Source: Acetobacter sp. CAG:977 (lineage in GTDB: Bacteria; Pseudomonadota; Alphaproteobacteria; CAAGCB01; CAG-977). Taken from it: 5,561 bases of DNA. The translations under genes were made by a program, and so were the position numbers. The stretch covers positions 1 to 5,561 of the forward strand of contig HF994907.1 in assembly GCA_000434295.1 (NCBI GenBank). Reading direction: 5' to 3'. A model generated the notes under the pieces. That model was given only the letters and a program-made list of their open reading frames with translations. It was not told where the DNA came from and ran no database searches. Shown here one piece after another: positions 1-5,561 of this stretch; positions within the stretch are counted from its first letter, which is position 1, and every line of letters starts with the position of its first letter.

Positions 1-539
1 CGTTCCAGCTGATGCCGCCTGCACCCGCTTATGAACAGCCGGCTCCCGCCTATGCGCCCCAAGAAACGATCACTTTGACGCCGCCGTCTGCTGCTCAGGC
101 GCCTGCGTTTGAATTAACTCCGCCCGCACCGGCGCAGGCACCCGCTCAGACATTCGAGCTGTTGCCGCCGCCCGCCGCCGTGCAACAGCCGTTGCCGCAA
201 GCCATGCCGCAGGATACGGGCTTGGGCGTTTCTCAAAACGTCGCCATGATTTCTTTCCCCGCGGGACAGACGACTTTGCCCGCCGCCGCATCCGCCGACA
301 TTACGACCGCCGTTTTTGCTTTGCGCCGTCAGGCGTTCGGCAGACTGTTGGTCATCGGCTATGATGCGCCGAACGGAAAAACGGGGAACGTTTCCGTCGC
401 TCAGCGTCGCGCGGATGCCGTGTCGGGAGCTTTGATCCGCGCGGGCGTCGCTGCCGCTCAGATTAAAACGGAAGCGCAGCCCAATCCGCCGTACGGCGAA
501 AAAAACGGCAACTTTGCCGAAATCTATCTGGAATATTAA
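1..539 (+). CDS. OmpA-like domain envelope protein with Pro/Ala-rich linker (3' part only)
   Basis: The reading frame is open at the left edge (first full codon at 3) and ends with TAA at 537-539, so 178 residues of a longer protein are visible. The ATG at 12 lies inside a repeated unit and is unlikely to be the true start. Roughly the first 70 visible residues are Pro/Ala/Gln-rich and built from degenerate units opening with F/I-x-L-x-P-P. From about 237 to the end the protein resembles an OmpA-like peptidoglycan-binding domain: a strand with SFPAGQTTL, then VIGYDAPNG, then NVSVAQRRADAV, matching the family pattern of an Asp after a short strand followed by N-x-x-L-S-x-x-R-A. Asp (363-365) and Arg (408-410) sit where the family contacts the diaminopimelate of peptidoglycan. 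The final basic motif usual in the family is replaced by EIYLEY. By inference it is a periplasmic or outer-membrane protein whose linker spans the periplasm. The signal peptide and any N-terminal domain are outside the window. It lies 20 nt before hom, so the two may be cotranscribed, with no obvious functional link. Confidence 0.75.
   Translation, partial: FQLMPPAPAYEQPAPAYAPQETITLTPPSAAQAPAFELTPPAPAQAPAQTFELLPPPAAVQQPLPQAMPQDTGLGVSQNVAMISFPAGQTTLPAAASADITTAVFALRRQAFGRLLVIGYDAPNGKTGNVSVAQRRADAVSGALIRAGVAAAQIKTEAQPNPPYGEKNGNFAEIYLEY
3..218 (+). repeat. Degenerate Pro/Ala-rich coding repeat, four visible units
   Basis: Within the envelope protein, four units each open with an aromatic or aliphatic residue, one residue, Leu, one residue and Pro-Pro: FQLMPP (from 3), ITLTPP (from 69), FELTPP (from 108) and FELLPP (from 153). 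Each is followed by Ala/Pro/Gln-rich sequence. Unit lengths are irregular (about 13 to 22 residues), so this is a diverged repeat. More units may lie upstream of the window. Such tracts typically form extended periplasmic spacers; that role is inferred. Confidence 0.65.
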
Positions 540-559
540 AAACGATAAACGGGTGAATT

Positions 560-1855
560 ATGCAAAAATCTTTTAAAGTGGCTCTGGCCGGACTGGGAAC
601 GGTCGGCGGCGGCGTTGCCAAGCTGTTGTTGCAACAATCGGATATCTTGGAAAAACGTTGCGGACGCAAAATCGAACTGTATGCCGTTTCCGATTTGAAC
701 GAAGCCAGATTAAAAGAGCTGGGAATCCCCGAAACCGTCAAATATTACAAAAACGCTCTGGATATGGTTGCCGACGAACAAGCCGACGTGATTGTCGAAC
801 TGATCGGCGGAGCGAACGGCTTTGCTTATGAGCTGTGCCGCGCGGCATTGAATGCCAAAAAGAACTTTGTGACCGCCAACAAAGCCATGATTGCCCATCA
901 CGGCAACGAATTGGCAAAAAAGGCGGAAGAAAACGGCACCTTTTTCGGTTACGAAGCCGCCGTCGCAGGCGGTATCCCCGTGATTAAGTCGTTGCGTGAA
1001 GGCTTGGTCGGAAACAGGATTTCCGAAGTCTACGGAATTTTGAACGGAACGTGCAATTATATCCTGACGGTCATGCGCGAAACGGGAAAGTCTTTTGCAG
1101 ACGTGTTGCTGGAAGCTCAAAAACTGGGTTATGCCGAAGCGGATCCCGGCTTTGACGTTGACGGAGTGGATACCGCGCACAAAATGTGCATTTTAGGCAG
1201 CCTTGCTTTCGGCGTTCCCATAAATCTTGAAGCGTTGTCGGTTGAAGGCATCCGCCGTATTTCGGATTTGGATATTGCTTTTGCGGGCGAGCTGGGGTTC
1301 AGAATAAAGCTGCTCGGCGTCGGTCGCCGCACGGACAAAGGCGTGTCTTTGAACGTTTATCCCTGCATGATACCTTTGTCGGCATCCATTGCGCATGTTG
1401 ACGGTGTCTTTAATGCCGTGATTACGGAAGGCGACTTTGTCGGTCATTCAATGTTTGTCGGGCGCGGCGCCGGAGAAAAACCGACGGCTTCCGCCGTTGT
1501 TTCCGATATTGCCGATGCGGCAACGGGACGCGGGTTGCCTTTGTTGACGGTGGCGCAAAGCGATGTGGAACCGTTGCCGATCGTTCCTTTGTCGGAAAGG
1601 GTCGGTGAATATTATTTGCGCTTTGAAGTTTGCGATAAGCCCGGCGTCGTTGCGGATATTTCCCGTATTTTGGGTGAAGAAAACGTTTCGATTGCGTCGA
1701 TGATTCAGCGCGGAAAAACGATAAACGGCGCGGTGCCGTTGATTATGACTTTGCACGAATCCAAGGAAGCCAGCGTTTGTGAAGCGCTCAACCGCATAGA
1801 ACGTTTGGAAAGCGTCTTGGCAAAACCGTGCATGTTGCGTATAGAGCGGCTTTGA
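560..1855 (+). CDS. hom: Homoserine dehydrogenase with C-terminal ACT domain
   Basis: Homoserine dehydrogenase reduces aspartate-4-semialdehyde to L-homoserine with NAD(P)H in the cytoplasm, the branch step toward threonine and methionine. The 431 residues match the usual length of the monofunctional bacterial enzyme. An N-terminal Rossmann fold carries GLGTVGGGV (residues 11-19), with LIGG at 81-84 and the TANKAM stretch at 105-110. The catalytic domain has YEAAVAGGIPV (131-141), NGTCNYI (162-168) and the signature GYAEADPGFDVDGVD (190-204) leading to Lys208, the expected catalytic lysine. GRGAGEKPTASAVVSD (301-316) is another hallmark. Residues from about 350 to the end form an ACT domain (FEVCDKPGVVADIS), known in this family for feedback control by threonine. 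No aspartokinase domain is fused. The ATG at 560 gives the standard N-terminus directly before the nucleotide-binding loop; a modest Shine-Dalgarno-like GGGTGA lies just upstream. It sits between the OmpA-like gene (20-nt gap) and recJ (4-nt gap). Confidence 0.97.
   Translation: MQKSFKVALAGLGTVGGGVAKLLLQQSDILEKRCGRKIELYAVSDLNEARLKELGIPETVKYYKNALDMVADEQADVIVELIGGANGFAYELCRAALNAKKNFVTANKAMIAHHGNELAKKAEENGTFFGYEAAVAGGIPVIKSLREGLVGNRISEVYGILNGTCNYILTVMRETGKSFADVLLEAQKLGYAEADPGFDVDGVDTAHKMCILGSLAFGVPINLEALSVEGIRRISDLDIAFAGELGFRIKLLGVGRRTDKGVSLNVYPCMIPLSASIAHVDGVFNAVITEGDFVGHSMFVGRGAGEKPTASAVVSDIADAATGRGLPLLTVAQSDVEPLPIVPLSERVGEYYLRFEVCDKPGVVADISRILGEENVSIASMIQRGKTINGAVPLIMTLHESKEASVCEALNRIERLESVLAKPCMLRIERL
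1607..1852 (+). other. ACT regulatory domain region of hom
   Basis: The last roughly 82 residues of homoserine dehydrogenase begin with YYLRFEVCDKPGVVADISRI, continue through the N-V-S-I strand and the MIQRGK segment, and end in a final strand near the C-terminus. This is the usual ACT-domain order. The Asp-Lys-Pro-Gly turn is typical of the amino-acid-binding loop. In this family the domain mediates inhibition by threonine; that regulation is inferred from the family. Confidence 0.85.
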
Positions 1856-1859
1856 TAAA

Positions 1860-3632
1860 ATGTCATCGGCGGTTTTAGGCGTTGAAAAGTCCGTAACGGA
1901 TCGCAGTTGGGTTGCGCGGGACGTTTCGCCGGATTTGACGGCGGCGATTGCGCGTGCGGGCGGCGTTTCGGAAATCATTGCCCGCGTATTGGCAGGCAGA
2001 AACGTACGACCCGAAGACGTCGAGTTCTTTTTGACGCCGCGTTTGGCGGCTCATTTGCCGGAACCGTATATCTTAAAAGATATGGAAAAAGCGGCTTTGC
2101 GTATTGCAGACGCCGTCATGAAAAATGAAAAAATCGCCGTTTTCGGAGATTATGACGTTGACGGAGCAACGTCGGCGTCCGTTTTAACGCAGTTTTTAAA
2201 AAGCGTTTCGGATGCCGAAATTGCGGTGCGTATTCCCGAACGCGACGAAGGATACGGACCGACGGCACAGGCCGTCAAAGCGTTTGAAGCGGACGGCGCG
2301 TCTTTGATTATAACGGTGGACTGCGGTACGACGGCGTTTGATGCTTTGGAAGGCGTCGTCGATACGGCGGACATTATTGTCGCGGATCATCATGAACCTG
2401 AAATCCGCTTGCCGAAAGTCTATGCGGTGGTAAATCCGAAACGTTTGGATGAACCCGTTGACAATCCGTGTCGGAACATGGCTGCCGTCGGTGTCGTGTT
2501 TTTGTTGATTGTTGCCGTGAACAGAATTTTGCGCCAAAAAAACAGATACGGTGAGACACGTCCCGAACCCGACTTAAGGCGTTGGCTGGATTTGGTGGCT
2601 TTGGGGACGGTGTGCGACGTTGTAAAAATGCGCGGGGTTAACCGTTTGTTCGTTAAGACGGGGCTGCGCTATATGGCAAAACGGGAAAACAAAGGATTGG
2701 CGGTTTTAAGCGACTTGTCGGGCATAAAGGAAGCTCCGACGGCTTATCATCTGGGGTACGTCTTGGGACCGCGCCTGAACGCGTGCGGACGGATCGGTCA
2801 CGCGGGGTTGGGGATGAAGCTGTTGTGCGCGGGCGATGAAGCCGAAGCGCGCGAAATTGCGTCTCAGTTGGACGATTTGAACGATTTGCGCCGCCAGATG
2901 TGCGAAGACGTTCTGAAACAGGCAATTTTTCAAATCGAAAGCAAAAATGAGGATTGTCCCGTTATCTTTGCCTTTGGTAAAGGGTGGCATTCGGGAATTA
3001 TCGGCATTATTGCGGGACGGTTGAAAGACAGATACCGCCGTCCGGCTTTGGTAATGTCCGTTGATGACAATGAAGCCAGAGGGTCGGGACGTTCCGTCGC
3101 CGGATTTAATATGGGGGCGGCAGTCATGGCGGCGTTGGAAAAAGGGATACTGACGCGCGGCGGCGGTCATGCCATGGCGGCGGGATTTTCTTTAAAGCCC
3201 GAACGGCTTGAAGATTTTAAAGAATTTTTGACCGACTATATGAAAACGCACGCCGATACGGAAGAAAACGGAAATTCTTACCTGATTGACGGTATCGTCG
3301 ACATTAATGCCGTTTCTGCCGATTTGGTCGACACGCTGTCATGCATGGAACCGTTCGGAGAAGGTAATCCCGAACCTCGTTTTGCGGTGGCGAACGTTGC
3401 GGCGTCTTATGTTCAGGTACGAAAAGGCGGGCACATCAGCTGTACGTTGGTCGGCAGGGACGGGCGCAGTCGGCTGAGGGCGATTGCGTTTCGTGCGGCA
3501 GATTCCGAAATCGGGCAGGTTTTGCTGAAAAACAAAGGCGAGCTGTTTCACGTTGCGGGGCTGATACATGCCGACACGTTCAGAGGTGCGGGACAGGCTC
3601 AATTCATTATCGAAGACGTCGCACTTGCCTAA
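1860..3632 (+). CDS. recJ: Single-stranded-DNA-specific 5'-3' exonuclease RecJ
   Basis: RecJ degrades single-stranded DNA 5' to 3' in RecF-pathway recombination, mismatch repair and base-excision repair. At 590 residues it has normal family length. The DHH phosphoesterase core shows FGDYDVDGATSA (96-106, motif I), VDCGTTA (153-159), the DHH triad ADHHEPE (175-181) and LDLVALGTVCDVV (243-255), whose Asp253 completes the metal-binding set. LGPRLNACGRIG (302-313) matches the family's LGPR-(I/L)-N-A-x-G-R-(I/L/V)-G stretch, with Cys at the variable position. The DHHA1 part carries GWHSGIIGIIAGRLKDRY (375-392), the GSGRS segment (408-412) and GGHAMAAG (435-442). EPFGEGNPEP (497-506) introduces the C-terminal OB-fold region usual in bacterial RecJ. 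All catalytic Asp/His residues are present, so it should be active. The ATG at 1860 follows the hom stop after 4 nt (TGATAAAATG) with no good Shine-Dalgarno of its own, suggesting translational coupling to hom. Its stop overlaps that of the convergent gene. Confidence 0.97.
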   Translation: MSSAVLGVEKSVTDRSWVARDVSPDLTAAIARAGGVSEIIARVLAGRNVRPEDVEFFLTPRLAAHLPEPYILKDMEKAALRIADAVMKNEKIAVFGDYDVDGATSASVLTQFLKSVSDAEIAVRIPERDEGYGPTAQAVKAFEADGASLIITVDCGTTAFDALEGVVDTADIIVADHHEPEIRLPKVYAVVNPKRLDEPVDNPCRNMAAVGVVFLLIVAVNRILRQKNRYGETRPEPDLRRWLDLVALGTVCDVVKMRGVNRLFVKTGLRYMAKRENKGLAVLSDLSGIKEAPTAYHLGYVLGPRLNACGRIGHAGLGMKLLCAGDEAEAREIASQLDDLNDLRRQMCEDVLKQAIFQIESKNEDCPVIFAFGKGWHSGIIGIIAGRLKDRYRRPALVMSVDDNEARGSGRSVAGFNMGAAVMAALEKGILTRGGGHAMAAGFSLKPERLEDFKEFLTDYMKTHADTEENGNSYLIDGIVDINAVSADLVDTLSCMEPFGEGNPEPRFAVANVAASYVQVRKGGHISCTLVGRDGRSRLRAIAFRAADSEIGQVLLKNKGELFHVAGLIHADTFRGAGQAQFIIEDVALA

Positions 3633-4735
3633 GTTATGGGAATAATGCGCTCAAAGGTTTTGTGGCGGTTAAGCCCTTTTAACACGACGCCGTCGTATCC
3701 CATGTCCATAATGCTTTTAAAGTAAATGCCGACGATGCGTTTCCATTCGGAATTCCAATAATCGGCGACGGTTCCCGCGGAGTTTTCTTTGTCGGGGAAA
3801 CGAAGCCATGCGGGATCGTTCAATTTCCACGTACTTTGCCAATAAGGTCTGGTATCTTCGGCGACCGCGACGTCAAGTACGGCAAAGACCAAACGTCTGG
3901 CGCCGATTTTCTTTTGTCTTAATCTGGCGACGTCTTCGGCGGTCAGCGGTTGGGAAAATTTAAAAAACGGGTCGATAATCAACAAATCGTAATTCGTGTC
4001 GCTAAGCGCGTCCACCCATTCTCCTTTGGAAGCGTATCGGCGGGAATTCGTCATGATCATCATGTTTTTGACGTCTTTCAGCGACAGGACGTTATCGACG
4101 TTTTCGTTAAAAGGAACGGCGTCGGGGGGTAAAAAGTCAAAGGAGCCTTTTGCGTCGGTGTCGGTATGAGCGGGAATTCCCTGCTTTGCCAAAGAAAGCA
4201 GAGCATTATTTTTTTCTTTTTCCGTCTTGCAATGTTCTGCGCCCAGAAGGGAAACGCCGAATTCGTTCAGCAATTTTTTTGTTTTGTCGGGCAGGGCGTT
4301 TTTGCCGCAAACGGCGTTTGTAACCAAAACGGCGTTCAACGATTGAATGTATCGGCGGTCGGGAGTGCCTTCGGGAATAAGATCTTCGGGTGAAAAAAGT
4401 TTGAGCAGATAACGTTCGTCTTCTGTTTTTGCGCCGGCGGCTTCGGCACGGTGCAGCTCATCAAGAGCATTTTCCCATTCTCCGCGGGTTAACAGTTCGG
4501 TTGCGCCGTCGGCAATAATCAGAAAATCCGGCTTTGTTTCCCGGACGTAATCTTTTAACGTTTCAACGATGTTTCTCATCAGTTCCCGATAGTTCGGAAT
4601 ATATTCGGGATTGAGGCAAATACGTTCTTCCAGCGGATCGGGATTTGCACGGACGCCTTGAAATTCCTGAGCGAACAGCGCTTGGGCGGAAGCGAATATT
4701 CCCGCAAATGCAAAAAAAAGTATTTTCTTGTTCAT
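3629..4735 (-). CDS. Secreted MJ1477/TM1410-family (GH114-like) glycoside hydrolase homolog, possibly inactive
   Basis: This is a 368-residue protein with a clear signal peptide: MNKK, a hydrophobic core (residues 5-20) and a likely cleavage after LFA at 22, so it is exported. The C-terminal half resembles the TIM-barrel family called MJ1477/TM1410 or endo-alpha-1,4-polygalactosaminidase-like (some relatives were misnamed cysteinyl-tRNA synthetase). Visible landmarks are NVLSLKDVKNMMIMTN (215-230), TNYDLLIIDPFF (247-258), LTAEDVARLR (264-273), VAEDTRPYWQSTW (291-303), the DYWNSEWKRIV segment (325-335) and MGYDGVVLK (345-353). The middle (PDFLIIADGATELL, 69-82; TPDRRYI, 124-130) also looks like family sequence. 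Characterised relatives cleave alpha-1,4-galactosamine-containing polysaccharide. Here the usual S-I-G-E-A-E-D-Y-R reads D-V-A-V-A-E-D-T-R, and the usual G-V-Y-L-D reads G-V-V-L-K, so expected acidic residues are lost. Activity is therefore doubtful. The start is supported by the signal peptide and an AAAGAAAG stretch upstream. The gene is convergent with recJ and divergent from the ELM1-family gene. Family assignment is from remembered motifs; function is unproven. Confidence 0.78.
   Translation of the reverse strand: MNKKILFFAFAGIFASAQALFAQEFQGVRANPDPLEERICLNPEYIPNYRELMRNIVETLKDYVRETKPDFLIIADGATELLTRGEWENALDELHRAEAAGAKTEDERYLLKLFSPEDLIPEGTPDRRYIQSLNAVLVTNAVCGKNALPDKTKKLLNEFGVSLLGAEHCKTEKEKNNALLSLAKQGIPAHTDTDAKGSFDFLPPDAVPFNENVDNVLSLKDVKNMMIMTNSRRYASKGEWVDALSDTNYDLLIIDPFFKFSQPLTAEDVARLRQKKIGARRLVFAVLDVAVAEDTRPYWQSTWKLNDPAWLRFPDKENSAGTVADYWNSEWKRIVGIYFKSIMDMGYDGVVLKGLNRHKTFERIIPIT
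4670..4735 (-). other. Sec signal peptide of the GH114-like protein
   Basis: Residues 1-22 show the n-region MNKK, a hydrophobic core ILFFAFAGIFASAQAL, and a small-x-small site ending LFA before Gln-Glu. This fits cleavage by signal peptidase I. There is no Cys in the lipobox position, so a lipoprotein is unlikely. Confidence 0.85.
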
Positions 4736-4747
4736 AAAACAACTTTC

Positions 4748-4808
4748 TTTGTATTTTTTTGTAACGTTTTTAGGTATTCTAAGAAAAATTCATTTGTATT
4801 TTGTTAAC
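4748..4808 (+). repeat. Short direct repeat TTTGTATTTT in the divergent spacer
   Basis: TTTGTATTTT occurs at 4748-4757 and again at 4793-4802, 45 bp apart start to start. Both copies are followed by similar sequence (TTTGTAAC and GTTAAC). The second copy runs into the palindrome. This may be a pair of regulator sites or simple AT-rich similarity. Confidence 0.35.
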
Positions 4809-4812
4809 AAAA
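4799..4812. promoter_or_regulatory. 14-bp perfect palindrome, possible operator
   Basis: TTTTGTTAACAAAA is a perfect inverted repeat with no spacer, ending 13 nt before the GTG start of the ELM1-family gene and abutting its presumed ribosome-binding region. It could be a repressor site, but in such AT-rich DNA a palindrome of this length can arise by chance. Confidence 0.3.
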
Positions 4813-4825
4813 GAAGACAGAAAAC

Positions 4826-5561
4826 GTGACTGATAAGAAAGTATGGGTTTTGGCGGACGACCGCGCAGGAAACGTTGCTCAGGCTTTGGGGGTTGCCGAA
4901 GCGTTGGGCGAAGAAATTGAAATCAAAAATATTCGTTATACGAAATGGGTGGCTTTGCCCAATTTTTTAAGAGGGGCTTCTTTAATCGGGGTGACGGAAG
5001 AAACGGCGAAAGAATTGTCTGCTCCTTGGCCCGATTACGTTATTTCGGCGGGTCGTCGTTCGGCTCCCGTTGCCCGTTGGATTAAAAAACAGTCTCAAGG
5101 CAAGACGAAAATCATTCATATGATGTATCCCGGCTATTTCGGATTGTCGGATTTCGATTTGGTCGTTTTGCCGTATCATGACGGATGCCGTTTGGATCGT
5201 GAAAACATTATGCGCGTGATCGGGGCTCCGCATCGCGTTACGCCCGAAAAGCTGACGGCGGAAAAGGAAAAATGGGCGCCCGTTTTTGAACGTCTGCCGC
5301 GTCCGATGATCGCCGTTATCGTCGGCGGTGCCACAAAGGACAAACCGTTTACCGTCGACATGGCAAAGGATTTTGCGGCAAAGGTTAAAAAAATGGGCGA
5401 AAACTTGGGGGGCGCTTCTTTCTTGGTCACAACGTCCCGCAGAACAGGGCGCGCTCAGGAACAGGCCATTAAAGACGGCTTGTGCGAGCCGATGTTCTTT
5501 TATGAATGGGGAAACAAGGAAATGGACAATCCGTATTTCGGATTTTTGGCTTCCGCCGATC
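4826..5561 (+). CDS. ELM1/DUF1022-family protein (5' part, runs off the window)
   Basis: The frame from the GTG at 4826 is open to the right edge, giving 245 residues of a protein that continues beyond the window. It begins MTDKKVWVLADDRAGNVAQA, matching the family's opening W-V-L-x-D-x-x-x-G-x-x-x-Q-A. Further landmarks are PWPDYVISAGRRSAPVA (67-83), DFDLVVLPYHD (109-119), ENIMRVIGAPHRVTPEKL (126-143), IVGGATKDK (165-173), TTSRRTG (202-208) and DNPYFGFLASAD (234-245). The expected V-T-x-D-S segment would follow just outside the window. The family is named after plant ELM1, which recruits dynamin-related proteins to mitochondria. Bacterial members are common in Alphaproteobacteria, have a glycosyltransferase-B-like layout and have no firmly established role. 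An in-frame TAA at 4805-4807 lies upstream, no ATG occurs in frame before residue 99, and the family N-terminus begins right after the GTG, so GTG is the start. The Shine-Dalgarno (AAGAAGA, 4811-4817) is weak. It is divergent from the hydrolase-like gene. Confidence 0.9.
   Translation, partial: MTDKKVWVLADDRAGNVAQALGVAEALGEEIEIKNIRYTKWVALPNFLRGASLIGVTEETAKELSAPWPDYVISAGRRSAPVARWIKKQSQGKTKIIHMMYPGYFGLSDFDLVVLPYHDGCRLDRENIMRVIGAPHRVTPEKLTAEKEKWAPVFERLPRPMIAVIVGGATKDKPFTVDMAKDFAAKVKKMGENLGGASFLVTTSRRTGRAQEQAIKDGLCEPMFFYEWGNKEMDNPYFGFLASAD

Larger units (their letters stand above)
4736..4825. promoter_or_regulatory. Divergent AT-rich intergenic region carrying promoters for both flanking genes
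   Basis: This 90-bp spacer separates the start of the minus-strand hydrolase-like gene from the GTG of the plus-strand ELM1-family gene, so transcription of both genes very likely begins in or near it. It is strongly AT-rich compared with the flanking coding DNA. I looked for paired -35/-10 hexamers on both strands: TATTCT at 4775-4780 (+) and TAGAAT at 4781-4776 (-) could be -10 elements, but neither has a good -35 at 16-18 bp. No exact promoter is therefore claimed. It contains the palindrome and direct repeat listed separately. Confidence 0.55.

Noticed and set aside
710..1180. Long minus-strand open frame (156 codons) inside hom
   Set aside because: It lies wholly antisense to a clearly recognised gene, has no recognisable motif, and its composition is that of a complementary-strand shadow.
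541..1728. 12-bp repeat AACGATAAACGG at 541-552 and 1717-1728
   Set aside because: About one shared 12-mer is expected by chance in a window this size; one copy is inside the hom coding sequence and nothing else links them.
1448..1978. Minus-strand open frame (176 codons) across the hom-recJ junction
   Set aside because: It is antisense to two conserved genes, has no family resemblance, and such frames are common opposite GC-rich coding DNA.
2778..2792. Cys in the RecJ NACGR motif as a damaged active site
   Set aside because: That position varies between Ala and Gly in RecJ proteins, and all metal-binding Asp/His residues are intact.
2706..3170. Minus-strand open frame (154 codons) inside recJ
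   Set aside because: It is a shadow of the recJ frame, rich in Arg/Gln/His/Pro without domain features or a ribosome-binding site.
3629..4735. Cysteinyl-tRNA synthetase as the identity of the minus-strand gene
   Set aside because: Relatives have carried that name, but there is no HIGH or KMSKS motif and the protein has a signal peptide.
4776..4781. TAGAAT (minus) and TATTCT (plus) as promoter -10 boxes in the divergent spacer
   Set aside because: No acceptable -35 hexamer lies at 16-18 bp on either strand, and six-base matches are expected by chance in AT-rich DNA.

Overview
The window holds five protein-coding genes packed with almost no spare DNA. Together they suggest an alphaproteobacterium, probably an uncultured lineage of moderate GC content. 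The main reasons are an ELM1/DUF1022-family gene (frequent in Alphaproteobacteria) and the closeness of hom to recJ (also an alphaproteobacterial arrangement). The assignment rests on gene content recalled from memory, not on a database search.

Layout. (1) Positions 1-539, + strand: the 3' part of an envelope protein with a Pro/Ala-rich tract of degenerate repeats followed by an OmpA-like domain; its start lies upstream of the window. (2) 560-1855, +: homoserine dehydrogenase (hom), with NAD(P)-binding, catalytic and ACT regions. (3) 1860-3632, +: the single-strand-specific 5'-3' exonuclease RecJ, starting 4 nt after the hom stop. These three genes are co-oriented with gaps of 20 and 4 nt and probably share a transcript. 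(4) 3629-4735, - strand: a secreted protein of the MJ1477/TM1410 (GH114-like) putative glycoside hydrolase family; its stop codon overlaps the recJ stop codon. (5) 4826-5561, +: the first 245 codons of an ELM1-family protein starting at GTG and running off the window. Genes 4 and 5 diverge from a 90-bp AT-rich spacer that must hold both promoters and that contains a 14-bp perfect palindrome and a short direct repeat.

Functionally this is mostly housekeeping: amino-acid biosynthesis (threonine/methionine branch), DNA repair, and envelope proteins. I see no tRNA, rRNA, CRISPR array, insertion sequence or phage gene, and no stretch over 300 bases without a gene. The most interesting item is the secreted hydrolase-like protein: it keeps the family scaffold but appears to have lost the acidic residues of the family's signature motifs, so it may be a pseudoenzyme or have a changed activity. 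I found no convincing new multi-gene system here.
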